The notes below the pieces were generated by a model that saw only the letters and a program-made list of their open reading frames with translations, was not told the DNA's origin and made no database searches. This document shows positions 54,293-64,000 of a stretch of DNA of 64,000 nucleotides, one piece after another. Each line of letters starts with the position of its first letter. The stretch's first letter is position 1. Source of the stretch: Cladocopium goreaui (Eukaryota; Sar; Dinophyceae; Suessiales; Symbiodiniaceae); the NCBI GenBank assembly GCA_947184155.2, contig CAMXCT020001635.1, forward strand, positions 35,607-99,606. Direction: 5' to 3'. Made by a program: the position numbers and the translations under genes.

Positions 54293-54379
54293 GACGTTCA
54301 CGTCCAGTGGGAAGATGCACCGAATGCTCCTCCCCTGGGTGCTTTCTTGTCCGAGCAGGCGCCATCGGAATCTGAATAA
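54293..54379 (+). CDS. Probable C-terminal exon
   Basis: After GGAACCAG, 28 codons read DVHVQWEDAPNAPPLGAFLS and end EQAPSESE, then TAA at 54377-54379. An acidic, Pro-rich end is typical of a C terminus. A second frame is also open, and the phase does not match the exon at 53652-53755 directly, so another small exon may lie between. Confidence 0.5.
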   Translation, partial: DVHVQWEDAPNAPPLGAFLSEQAPSESE

Positions 54380-55148
54380 ACCAGCAGAAAGATGTGGATT
54401 TCAGCTTGTATCTACAGGTTTCCTTAAAGATGTGGATTTTCAACGGAAAAACCTTGTATTTTAGATGCCCCAACTCTGAAAGTGTCAGGCGAATAGTAAT
54501 TTACAGGCCTAGACTTTTGATCCGTGAAATCGGCAAAAAAGTCGATCATATTGCTTTTAAGGAATGACGGGAGATCCTGTGTGATGGAAACCATGGCTGC
54601 AACATTTCCCACTCCATGAGGGGCTAGGTCCAAGTACTTTTATTTGCTGATTGCATCAATATTTTGCTGCTTACTCTCTGGTGATCAAACATGGCTTGCT
54701 GGAAAATCCCATAGAATCCCATAGATATAGATGCAATTCACACTAAAACCTTGATTTATAGGGGATTTTCAATTGCCATGTGGCAGTGTGTCAAAACCTT
54801 GTACCCCTGGTGAACATCAAAATAGCTGGTAAATGGATGTTCATCCCACTAAAAATGTATCTATAGGTATTGGTCCATAGCCATGTGGCTGATTCCCGGA
54901 GGGTTTTTGTCTCATTTTGCCAGTTCCCGGCGCTTCCAGCCTCACGGCAGCGGGATCATTCTCGCCAACGGTAGGCCCTTGTGGAAGCCTTTTCCAGATT
55001 TGGTTCGGACCTTGACGTCCTCGGCAGGTGCAAGACATGAGGAGTTTGCCAGGAAATGAAACCTAGCCGAAAAAGACATGTTTTTTGATTGTTTTTTGAT
55101 TGTTTTCAACCATTCTGATTTTTTCCAAATCCAAATTTCAACGTTTAG

Positions 55149-55284
55149 AGCTTTGGAATGGCTTGAAAGCAGTCGTCATCTCCCCGGATGAGTTGCCGCT
55201 CCAAGGCATGGTGGTTTGCCCGAAGCTTGGAGCAGTGCTGTCGCTGCACATGCAAACAACGAGCAAAACAAATCAAAACACCAG
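55149..55284 (+). CDS. Exon of an intron-rich gene (phase-linked to the next)
   Basis: An AACGTTTAG acceptor and an AG/GTACAT donor. It reads LWNGLKAVVISPDELPLQGM and then VVCPKLGAVLSLHMQ with a Thr/Asn/Lys-rich end. It ends with two bases, which the exon at 55573 completes as Ser. Confidence 0.62.
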
Positions 55285-55572
55285 GTACATCCGTTATCTG
55301 TTGTGACTCTCTATTTGGTATTTGGTATTACATTGTGTTACTATTGTTGTTGTCGTTGTCGTCATCGGTATTGCCATCATTACTATTGCTACGTTCTTCT
55401 TCTTATTGTTGTTGTCATGGACCATTGGTGTTCATTCATTGTGTATGCTATAATTTTCGTTCTCAATATAATCATGATTATTACTAGTACTATTATTGCT
55501 ACTTTATGAAGATTATGAAGATCATTGTTATTGACCTTGCAATATGACACCGTTTGTTTCCCACATTCCTAG

Positions 55573-55647
55573 CAGCCTCACCCAGATTGGCCCAGGCGCG
55601 CGAATACCCCGGCGCCCAACGACTCAGGAGCCGATGCTTGGCCAATG
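55573..55647 (+). CDS. Exon following 55149-55284
   Basis: A CACATTCCTAG acceptor, one base, and then SLTQIGPGARIPRRPTTQEP and MLGQ, with a GTTGGG donor. Pro/Arg-rich. Consistent phase with the preceding exon. Confidence 0.5.
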
Positions 55648-56016
55648 GTTGGGGATATTAACATTTATCAACCATTAGCTAACATTAATTGGCCAACATT
55701 TGAGTTTTTGGGAACAACCATTAGAATATGGGGATATTTGAAGCATCAAATTTAGACATATTTCACCAGCTATTTATCAACCATTGGAATATGGGGATAC
55801 TTTCACCACTAACCAGCTATACCATTGAATATGAACAGGGATTCACCATTTCTATATTTGTATATGATGGATGATACAGCATGGGACGGAAATTTGGGTG
55901 CAGACATTTGAGACACAATCTGTAGGCCAACAACAATATGTTTCTTACTGTTCCATTTGGGGCTTTCCGAGGTGCCAAAAGTTGTGGAGAGAAAAACAAG
56001 TTATCTTAGTCATGTA

Positions 56017-56122
56017 CCATCTGGTTATTTAACATAGCCATGGAAAATCACAATTTTTAATAGATAAACCATCTATAAAATGGGCCATCTATACCATGGC
56101 TATGTTAGTCATAACCAGATGG
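56017..56122. mobile_element. MITE, 106 bp, TA-flanked, divergent (copy e)
   Basis: The ends are CCATCTGGTTATTTAACATA and ACCAGATGG, with compensating changes in both arms (CCCTCTGG to CCATCTGG). Flanked by TA at 56015-56016 and 56123-56124. Paired changes in both ends suggest a distinct subfamily. Confidence 0.82.
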
Positions 56123-56844
56123 TAACTCATGATGTTGATTGGGAATCCCAGGGCGAACAATTTTGGATGTGGTATCCATGGCTAAATGGTGTATGGCGGT
56201 GTCATCATGATCCTTGCCTCAATTTTTGTCTACTGTACCTTTTGACTATCATTACAAACATAATCATCATAGCTATAGTGATTAATCATTTATTATTGGT
56301 TATCCATTGATTCTGGGGAGTATCATCTATTTGATTTTGTCGTCCCGGACGATTTCATGAGGACTTCACAATGGATACCATGGAGACAACCATCTTCCAT
56401 TGGATGGGTATCCAATCATCCATGGATTGATAGGGCTTTATGGATGATCCAATCATCCTCCATGACCATGCATTGTCCATGGGAAACGATCCGTTTGACC
56501 AATTCCTGTTGTCATCTCAACAGGAACCTCAATCCTTTGCTTTCGTCTCCTACTTGGACGGTGAGGTGAATGGACTGAGATGTGGCAATAACATGTGGTA
56601 AACCCATGTTCTGGGATGCTTTTTGCAAAACCTTCCATAGATCTGGGTAATCTATTGGTTGTTCCATTGGTGAGTCACTTCTTCAGAAAAAAAACCTACC
56701 TGACGAGCTGCAGCTTGAATTCAGACAGACTTTCAACGGCCTCTTTGAAGGTACAATGGAGTAAGGCCATTTGTTGGGAGTAACATTTCCTTAGGCCTCG
56801 CATAGACCTCAAAAAAAGGCGCCGCACTTCTGATACCTCGATAC

Positions 56845-57039
56845 GTGTCAAAATCTTTGGCCCCATACATGGATAGTTTCGCACCAGACACGGGTCCTTT
56901 TTGTGGCTCCGCCGTTTTTGATCCATCTTTGACCCATACTTCCACTCCAGTGCCTAGTGCTTGGCAGGATGCTCACAGAGTCTCCAAAAAGCCTTCCGTA
57001 GAGGCCTGTCGATCACTGAGTCAAGAGCTCACAGTCTAG
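56845..57039 (+). CDS. Probable C-terminal exon or open segment
   Basis: An open frame of 64 codons ends at TAG 57037-57039. It reads SLAPYMDSFAPDTGPFCGSA and continues with Ser/Thr/Pro-rich residues. The opposite strand is also open, so the coding strand is not certain. No clear acceptor. Confidence 0.35.
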   Translation: MSKSLAPYMDSFAPDTGPFCGSAVFDPSLTHTSTPVPSAWQDAHRVSKKPSVEACRSLSQELTV

Positions 57040-57571
57040 TTCCGCTGTAGTCTGGTTGAACAATAATTCCCCAACATGGGATGAACATCGCTAGACTTTC
57101 ATGTTCAAAATGGGTGGATTAGCCACGACATGATTGTGATGATCCTCATGATTGTTGGTGCCAATGGGTCAACGGTCTCATCCCGTTGTCGGGATTCCAA
57201 AGTCTTTTTGGCAGCAGTGGGTGAGATGCGGATAGAGATATCACAAACTTGGAGATATCATCTTGTGTTGTCCTATGATTTGGAGGATTCCATTGATTGA
57301 TGATTGTCCCATAATCTGTAGCAACGTAAATCACTAAAATGGGACACCTCATATAGTCTTTGATGATCCATGACTCCTCCCAACAATGCAGTAGCTACAA
57401 CAAATCAAGTTTTGGATGACCTCCAAGTCTAACATCTTCACAAACAGTAGTGTATTTTCAAGTAAATGTTCAGAAATGTATATGGAAAAACAACTAGAGA
57501 TGGTCAGGTTCTTACAACCGCCATTTTCCCTCGGGCCATTTGGTGTCTTTTCTGTTGAAAGGGGCGACGCT

Positions 57572-57640
57572 CTAGGTGCCCATCACCGACACGTGGCAAC
57601 TGGAATTGAAGCCCAGGCATAGCGGACGGGAACCGCCAGG
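57572..57640 (+). CDS. Probable exon
   Basis: After GACGCTCTAG the frame reads VPITDTWQLELKPRHSGREP. The donor is not clear, and the frame stays open to 57773. A second frame ends with a stop at 57620-57622. Confidence 0.4.
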
Positions 57641-58239
57641 AGTTGTGTTGTTTTTTCACTGGATTGGTTGGGGAACATCAACAGGAAACCCATGTTTTTT
57701 ACATATTTTTGCCATGAATTGCTTATGGGTCTCCGGTAGATTTTCCAAAGCAAACCAATCCAGTATTTTTTGATAGTCGATGGGATATGTCCCCAACAAC
57801 AAGGATTATGAATATTTACGATGTTTGATAGCCTCCGGTAAGTTAACAGCTCACTGGAATAGATGACCCGTTTAGTTCGATGATACCAGAGTTGCAACCG
57901 CTTGGGGGCTGAATACTTCACCAAGGTACCGGGGTTTCACGCCATTGCCATTTCAAGTCCTCAACACCGGAGCATCCGTTGGTTGGTCACCTTCAGTTTA
58001 CCTGAACACCTCTTGAAAGGAGTTTGGAAAAGAAACAGAACATCCCCTTTAGATGTCTTTAGATGGTTTGGCTATTGAACCTGAGGACCTTGCTAGGGTA
58101 AACAACAAGGGACATGAAACTGGGCGGTGGTCAGGCTGGCCAAGTACGGCAACAGCAGTGACAAGCGCGTGGCTGGCTCAAGGGCTCGCTCAAGAGGGGA
58201 CAGAACTGACTTCACCATGGGGATTTCATGGGATTTTAT

Positions 58240-58500
58240 GTAATTTCAGAGGGACCAGGCTTTTGAGTTTGACCACACTCTGCATCATCCGGCCCAGCGT
58301 GCCATCATATCTGGCTCAACCTCAGAGGCGATTTTACGTGTCCCACCTTGAGACCAGTCCCCCTGGTCACCTATGATGGAGCCTCTGGTACCACGACCTC
58401 CGAAGGACCCGAAGGACGCGCCTGGAAAGCCGATCCGGACACTTTTGGGCGCCCAGAACGCAACGAAGCGAACGGAAGGCGGAGATGGTAACGTGAAAGC
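58240..58500 (+). CDS. GC-rich coding-like block, frame unresolved
   Basis: A GTAATTTCAG acceptor lies near 58245 and a GGAGATG/GTAACG donor near 58487. Three different frames give long plausible segments, for example DQAFEFDHTLHHPAQRAI early and LVTYDGASGTTTSEGPEG later. This suggests two exons with a short intron, or an assembly indel. Confidence 0.4.
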
Positions 58501-58685
58501 CTGGAGGCCAAGTGCCGTTCTAAGGCGATTGCCAATCATTTCTGAGACTTGGATTATTGGTGAAGAGATACGAAGATTCAGGAAGAAAGAATACTAGGGA
58601 CTCCTAGGGACGTAGTGTTGGTATGAAGCATTTTTTTTTTGATTTTTGTGTGTTCCTTTTTTTGCCAAGTTTTCACCATGCTGAG

Positions 58686-58817
58686 GAAGAGGACAAGAAG
58701 CCATCACTGGAGAAATTGGTGGAAGAAAGGGAAGCGCGAAAGCAAACTCGCTCAAAGTTCCATGGTCGGGCGTTAGAGTGGAGCCGGCAAGGAGCAGATG
58801 GGGCCCTTGCTGGATGA
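58686..58817 (+). CDS. Probable C-terminal exon, highly charged helix
   Basis: After CATGCTGAG the frame reads EEDKKPSLEKLVEEREARKQ, then TRSKFHGRALEWSRQG, and stops at TGA 58815-58817. A Glu/Lys/Arg-rich coiled coil. Other frames are interrupted. Confidence 0.5.
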   Translation, partial: EEDKKPSLEKLVEEREARKQTRSKFHGRALEWSRQGADGALAG

Positions 58818-59129
58818 AGATATGTTCTTAAATGGTGTTGTCTTGAGGATTGGAACCCAATTTTTAATCCCAGGGTCGAGAACAGCTCATTTTTGTTCGC
58901 TGCGTTTTCGTTTCAATTCTGTGGTAGCTCTCATTGTGGGACAAATCCATATTATGGCTTTGGTCTACAAACATATTAATTATCATCAAGATTATATTAA
59001 TTATCATCTACTATATCATTAACAATCCATATTATAATAAGAAAGACACGATACTTGTTCAATCATTTGTATTCACCATCCAGCTATGAGCCGACTATTT
59101 GCTCAGTGTAAACCAGGGTACCAAGGGTC

Positions 59130-61018
59130 TTGACAACTTAAATAAATAAATCAATCCATCCATCCATCCATCCAATCTGATCCATCTCATCCCATCCGAT
59201 CCCATCCCATCCCATCCCATCCAATCAATCAATCAATCAATCAATCAACCAGTCAACCCTAAAACCAATCAACCTATCAAGCTATCGAACTATCTAGCTA
59301 TCTAGCTATCTAGCTATCTAGCTATCTAGCTATCTAGCTATCAATCGATCAATCAATCAATCAATCACTCAATTTGCCTATCTATCCTATTATCCCATCT
59401 TATCCCATCTTATCCTATCTTATCCTATCTTATCCTATCTTGGCCTATCTTATTATATCTATCCTAGCTATCCTAGCTATCTAGCTCTCTAGCTATCCAG
59501 CCATCAAGCCATCTAGCCATCTATCCTATCCTATCCTATCCTATACTATGCTATCCGTCTGTCAGTCTGTCCGTCTGTCAGTCTGTCCGTCTGTCAGTCT
59601 GTCCGTCTGTCAGTCTGTCCGTTTGTCTGTCTACGTGTCTATGTGTCTATGCGTCTATGTGTCTGCGTGTCGGTGTGTCTGTGTGTCTGTCTGTCTGTGT
59701 GTCTCTGTATCTTTTTATCTGTTTGTCTATGTATCTGTTTGTCTGTGTGTCTGTGTGTCTGTCTGTCTGTGTGTCTGTGTGTCTGTGTGTCTCAGTATCT
59801 GTCTATCTGTTTGTCTATGTATCTGTTTGTCTGTGTATCTGTGTGTCTGTCTGTGTGTCTGTGTGTCTGTCTGTCTGTCTGTCTATCTGTTTGTCTGTCT
59901 GTCTGTCTGTCTGTGTGTTTGTCTGTCTGTCTATCTGTTTGTCTGTCTGTCTGTCTATCTGTCTATCTGTCTGTCTATCTATCTATCTCTTCAATCTCTT
60001 CAATCTCTATCTATCTCTATCAATCTCTATCAATCTCTATCTACCTCTATCAATCTCTATCTATCTCTATCTATCTCTTTCTATCTCTATCTCTCTATCT
60101 ATCTCTATCTATCTCTATCTATCTCTATCTATCTCTATCTATCTCTATCTATTTCTATCTATCTCTATCCATCTCTATCTATCTATCTCTATATATATAT
60201 ATCTATATCTATATCCATATCTATATCCATATCTATATCCATCTATATCTATATCTACCTATATCTATATCTATATAAGTCTATATCTATATCTATCTAT
60301 ATCTATCTATATCTATATATGTTTCTATATCTCTATATATCTATCTATATCTATTTCAATATCTATATCAATATCTATCTATATCTATTTATATCTATAT
60401 CTATCTATATCTATTTATATCTATATCTATCTATATGTATCTATATCTATCTCTATCTATCTCTTTTCTCTATCTAGCTCTTTTCTCTATCTATCTCTTT
60501 TCTCTATCTATCTCTTTTCTCTATCTATCTCTTTTCTCTATCTATCTCTTTTCTCTATCTATCTCTTTTCTCTATCTATCTCTTTTCTCTATCTATCTCT
60601 TTTCTCTATCTATCTCTTTTCTCTATCTATCTCTATTCTCTATCTATCTCTTTTCTCTATCTATCTCTTTTCTCTATCTCTTTTCTCTATCTCTTTTCTC
60701 TATCTCTTTTCTCTATCTCTTTTCTCTATCTCTTTTCTCTATCTCTTTTCTCTATCTCTTTTCTCTATCTATCTCTTTTCTCTATCTATCTCTTTTCTCT
60801 ATCTATCTCTTTTCTCTATCTCTCTCTTTTCTCTATCTCTTTTCTCTATCTCTTTTCTCTATCTCTTTTCTCTATCTCTTTTCTCTATCTCTTTTCTCTA
60901 TCTCTTTTCTCTATCTATATCTATCTCTTTTCTCTATCTATATCTGTCTCTATCTCTACCTCTATCTATCTATCTATCGATCGATCTATCTATCAATCAA
61001 TCAATCAATCAGATAGAT
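59130..61018 (+). repeat. 1.9-kb pyrimidine-strand microsatellite field
   Basis: Successive zones are: ATCCATCC/ATCAATCA (59150-59250); TATCTAGC (59285-59340); TATCCTATC (59390-59560); GTCTGTC/TGTGTGTC (59550-59960); ATCTCTATCTAT (59975-60190); ATATCTAT (60190-60450); CTCTATCTATCTCTTTT and CTCTTTTCTCTAT (60450-60930); and CTATCTAT/CAATCAAT to 61012. The plus strand is almost free of purine runs. Long open frames across it (up to 455 codons) are simple Ser/Val/Cys/Leu/Tyr/Ile repeats and are not genes. Confidence 0.97.
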
Positions 61019-61109
61019 CTCTAGATATACATGTATAGACGTAAATATGCCTGACCCCAACCTAGCAGGGAAACCCATCCTACCTTCCATCACACTTTCG
61101 GAGCTTCAG

Positions 61110-61189
61110 GAGATTCTGAGATGCGGATTGACGTCAAGGAGTTTGCCGCCCTGTTCGATGACACACCCACTGACCGGAGCAGCTCGTGA
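61110..61189 (+). CDS. Probable exon ending at a stop
   Basis: It follows CGGAGCTTCAG. The frame reads DSEMRIDVKEFAALFDDTPT and ends DRSSS, then TGA at 61187-61189. Acidic and helical, it resembles calmodulin-like EF-hand edge composition but has no complete loop. A second frame is also open. Confidence 0.42.
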
Positions 61190-61620
61190 AAACGTAGATC
61201 TGGGTTTGTTGGAAAATTACAGGAGTACTTGAAATCCAGCAAAATCCCATGGTCCTGTAAAAATTGGCATTTGGGGAATATTCACCGTTGGACAAACCCA
61301 GCTGTTGATGTAGGAGTGCAGTGTGAACAATGCATCAGAAATTCACGAGAGCGACTGCTTTCCGAGATTGGGAGGCCAACGCCACAAAATTTACATATGG
61401 CTTTAGGATGCTATATAGGTGAAATTTTTCCGCCTCACCAAGAGTTCCGGTCCTGTGGGCCCTTTGCTTTCCGATGCCCAATGACTGCATCACTTTGATC
61501 CAACAATTTTCCGGCTTCCCAATCGAATGAACAGTAAATCCATGTCTAGTTTTGCACAGGCTTTCGACAAAGCTTTAGCCCTGTCGGTTGATCGCTGAGG
61601 GCAATCGATTCCGATGACAG

Positions 61621-61686
61621 AAGATTCCCTGGGAGCCTCACGTCTTCCAGAAGGGGTCCGAAATCACGGACGAAATCATGAGATGA
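61621..61686 (+). CDS. Short probable exon
   Basis: A CCGATGACAG acceptor, then 21 codons (KIPWEPHVFQKGSEITDEIM) and TGA at 61684-61686. Only this frame lacks early stops and has balanced composition. Short, so provisional. Confidence 0.4.
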   Translation, partial: KIPWEPHVFQKGSEITDEIMR

Positions 61687-62133
61687 TCCTTTGAGTTACT
61701 ATACAAGTAGGATTTACTGTTTGGTATTAGGGGAGTGAGAAAAATGCTTCGTCTCTGGCTTACATTCCCATTTCTCTGGGTTTGCCAGTAAGCACTCCGA
61801 ACTCGAGGGACCACTCCAAATCCATGCGAAGACATCATCAGACATCGTATAGTGTGTGCATCTTGAGGTGTTGCCTCCACCACCCTGGTGCGTGCGCAAG
61901 TTCACCTAAGATGCTCGCAGCTTTTGTCTCGGAGGGCATTGTCAGAAATGAATAGAAATGATGCAAATGATCAGAAGTGCCATTCGACAGATGTCAGAAA
62001 GTGTGTGAGTTTTTTTAAAACATGTATACAGTTCTGAATGCCGTGTTTTATACATGTTTTCCATTTAAAACATGTGTTTTTTAATTCTTTTTTTGGCAAT
62101 GCCGTTCCAAACATTCCAAAACTCTCCGCACAG

Positions 62134-62291
62134 ATTCCAAGCAAATTCCATGCAAACAGTTTTGTGGCGTCGGCCGGGCCACTGGCCGCTTCAAAAGCGT
62201 TTGTGGCCCGGACAGAAGCGTTTTTGCTGCAATCACGTGCGAAGCGCTGAAAAGGGAAGCAGTTCGCCGCTTCGCAGATGAAGATAAATGA
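62134..62291 (+). CDS. Exon of an intron-rich gene
   Basis: A CTCCGCACAG acceptor. The favoured frame reads SKQIPCKQFCGVGRATGRFK, then SVFAAITCEALKREAVRRFADEDK, to TGA at 62289-62291. The two other frames are also partly open. Helical, Cys-containing. Family unknown. Confidence 0.45.
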
Positions 62292-62323
62292 AGCTGCTGG
62301 TGGTCAGCGCAATTTCACTCCAG

Positions 62324-62574
62324 AAAGATGTTTTTCACTTTGGGCTCTCATAAAGAAAGGACGAGGCAAGCAGAAAGTGTCTTGTTTAAAGTGCAGTGGC
62401 AAGTTCTGTGGCGCCAGGTCGCTGTCAAAGCTGGGCTCGATGATGATGTTGGCTTTGATTGGATCCATTTGATCAAGAGGCAAGGGTCATTGGAGTCATT
62501 GCAATGCCAAGCCGCCACGGAAGCAGCCCGAAGTGCGTTTTTGGCCAAGCGCTACACTTTCCTGTTGTTTGATG
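62324..62574 (+). CDS. Long exon with clear splice sites
   Basis: A CACTCCAG acceptor and a GATG/GTAACA donor. The frame with ATG at 62328 is open for all 82 codons (MFFTLGSHKERTRQAESVLF, then a Trp/Gln-rich part and IHLIKRQGSLESLQ, ending FLAKRYTFLLFDG). Alpha-helical, basic. It could start a gene or continue one. Family unknown. Confidence 0.55.
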
Positions 62575-63511
62575 GTAACAGACCTGTCTTCATCCAAGAA
62601 AATCAACCAATATACTCCAATATCTCATTCTTGACCCAGTAAAATGGTAATTTAACATATGGGCAGTCAAATTTTGAGGTCATATTTAGCAGCAACCATG
62701 TATTCAATGTATTAATATTTTTTTCTATCTGTTGACCCATGCCCATAGAATAAAATTGGCTAAACCCCCAAGTTCCGTCTTGGAACATGCTCAGGTGACG
62801 GCCTCTGTATCGGAAAAAAACTTTGCGTCCCGGAGCTCGTTTTTTCGGCCATTTCGGGAAGCAATAAATTTGGAGGTACCTACCATATAAGGCCTATGTT
62901 TCAGGTTTTATATATATATATATACATGGATTTAGCACCAAAACTTGGCTTTATATGGTACAGTAGCTCCCCCATTTTAGGATCTTGGAATTCCCATTGA
63001 TGGGGATTAAGGGGGGGGATAATACTGGGAAACGCCCACCACAAACCACGGTGGATGTAGGCGATGAAACCATGTATTTGGGACCATGGAATTGGGGTGT
63101 TTAATGTAAATGGGGATATGATTACCAGAACAACTTACAGCAAGAGATCTGGAATGACGGAAATTGGATTGGGGCAATTATCCCCAGATAGCTGAACTTT
63201 TAAGGATAGTTGATTGTAGTCTATCCGGATAGGTTTGGAAACCCCAGTTTGCAGATCATTTTCTTTGGGAAAGGATGGATTTTCCATATCTACATTAGTT
63301 TACCTCACGGATGTTTTCTCTTTTGATCATTCATGTTCTTGCGCCTGAAAACGGTTGAATTTTCTGACACATGTGCCATGATCAAAACTTGCCCATATTC
63401 AAACATGGTCAGCAATCCATTAAGTGTGTGTGTTTTTCCCCACCTGCCTTGTGAGGGTCTCTAGATTTTATCAGAGTTGCTTCCGCCTCCTCCTTCCTCC
63501 TCCTCCGGCAG

Positions 63512-63610
63512 TTATGCCCTCAACTGCGAGCTCCAGAGCTCAGTGGGCACTGCCGGACCTCAGCCAGACGCCAGAGAGAATGTCAAATACCAGAATAATG
63601 CAAGATAGAA
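63512..63610 (+). CDS. Probable exon merging into a minisatellite
   Basis: A CCTCCTCCTCCGGCAG acceptor with a strong pyrimidine tract. The frame reads YALNCELQSSVGTAGPQPDA and continues to a stop near 63609. The downstream end overlaps the AGAATGTCAG repeats. A second frame starting at ATG 63514 is also open. Confidence 0.4.
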
Positions 63611-63830
63611 TGCCAGAAAGGATGTCAGGATAGATGCGAGAAAGAATGCCAGCATGAATGCCTGAAAAGATGCAAGATAGATCCAGATAGAATGTCAGAA
63701 TAAATGCCAGGTAGAAGGTCAGGTAGAATGTCAAAGTATATGCCAGAAAGAATGTCAGATAGAATGTCTGAATAATTATGCCATATATACTTTCAGATGG
63801 TATGTCAGAAACTATGTCAGAATAGTGTTT
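63572..63830 (+). repeat. Degenerate ~15-20 bp AGAATGTCAGATAGAATGCC minisatellite
   Basis: About 15 variants of AGA(A/T)(A/T)GNCAGA(T/A) recur, starting inside the exon-like piece at 63512 and fading into intron sequence by 63830. Confidence 0.85.
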
Positions 63831-63978
63831 CAGGGCGGGGATAACTCGAAGAAAGTAATTGTTTTAAAATCCATTCTACGAGTTACCATTGAGGGATGAA
63901 TGACTATACACTAGATACCATGTTTTGACCATAACATGTATGAAAACATCCATTTGCTTGTGGCGGGACGCATTCCAG

Positions 63979-64000
63979 CTTCAGCAGCATCGTGAACTCT
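63979..64000 (+). CDS. Start of an exon cut by the window edge
   Basis: A GGGACGCATTCCAG acceptor is followed by CTTCAGCAGCATCGTGAACT, open in at least one frame, running off the window. Confidence 0.3.

Noticed and set aside
59548-61024. Open frames of 309, 211, 455 and 193 codons
   Set aside because: They are translations of CTAT/GTCT/CTCTTTT microsatellites with Ser-Val-Cys-Leu-Ile-Tyr repeats in every frame; no domain, start context or composition change.

Overview
Kind of genome. This is nuclear DNA from a eukaryote, most likely a dinoflagellate of the Symbiodiniaceae/Suessiales group. Seen directly: very small exons in long, AT-rich, repeat-loaded introns; mostly GT-AG splice sites, with a few places where a GC or GA donor would fit; large microsatellite fields; and a tyrosine-recombinase retroelement whose proteins resemble a family I remember from Symbiodiniaceae gene sets. 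No search was possible, so the taxon is an inference. I saw no rRNA, tRNA or CRISPR.

Layout. (1) 1-7353 plus 15249-15490: an intronless-looking, very large multidomain gene that enters from the left edge. It has an N-terminal glycosyltransferase-like DxD region, a possible alpha/beta-hydrolase region and a superfamily 1 helicase. It is broken by several frame changes, by an imperfect 199-bp duplication, and by the element described next. (2) 7354-15248: a complete but decayed YR (DIRS/Ngaro/VIPER-class) retrotransposon with split direct repeats in the order A1 - YR - gag - methyltransferase-like/RT-RNaseH - B1 - A2 - B2. It sits in the coding sequence of (1) without a target-site duplication, and taking it out restores the reading frame. 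(3) 15.5-23.8 kb: mostly non-coding. It holds a 117-bp tandem repeat, a tiny two-exon minus-strand gene (18497-18744), a broken coiled-coil reading frame, dispersed repeats and a ~346-bp foldback. (4) 23.8-25.9 kb: a small plus-strand gene with a convincing first exon and a C-terminal membrane-anchor exon. (5) ~26.4-64 kb: intron-rich plus-strand coding sequence, one or several genes, whose exact structure cannot be fixed by eye. The best-supported part (45.0-48.0 kb, perhaps to 49 kb) encodes a REX4/ISG20-like DEDD exonuclease across phase-compatible exons. Its introns carry a ~100-bp TA-flanked inverted-repeat MITE family, two ~2-kb copies of a composite repeat (33.2-35.2 and 37.1-38.9 kb) and a 1.9-kb pyrimidine-strand microsatellite field (59.1-61.0 kb).

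How the parts relate. Regions 1 and 2 form a nested history: a multidomain gene or gene relic, decayed or in decay, then hit by a YR retroelement. The element's terminal repeats are nearly identical although most of its protein reading frames are wrecked, which suggests it was mobilised in trans. The rest looks like a normal intron-rich dinoflagellate gene landscape with intronic MITEs and satellites.

Limits. Exon calls rest on splice-site shape, phase, open frame and amino-acid plausibility. Several short exons are open in more than one frame, and those are flagged.
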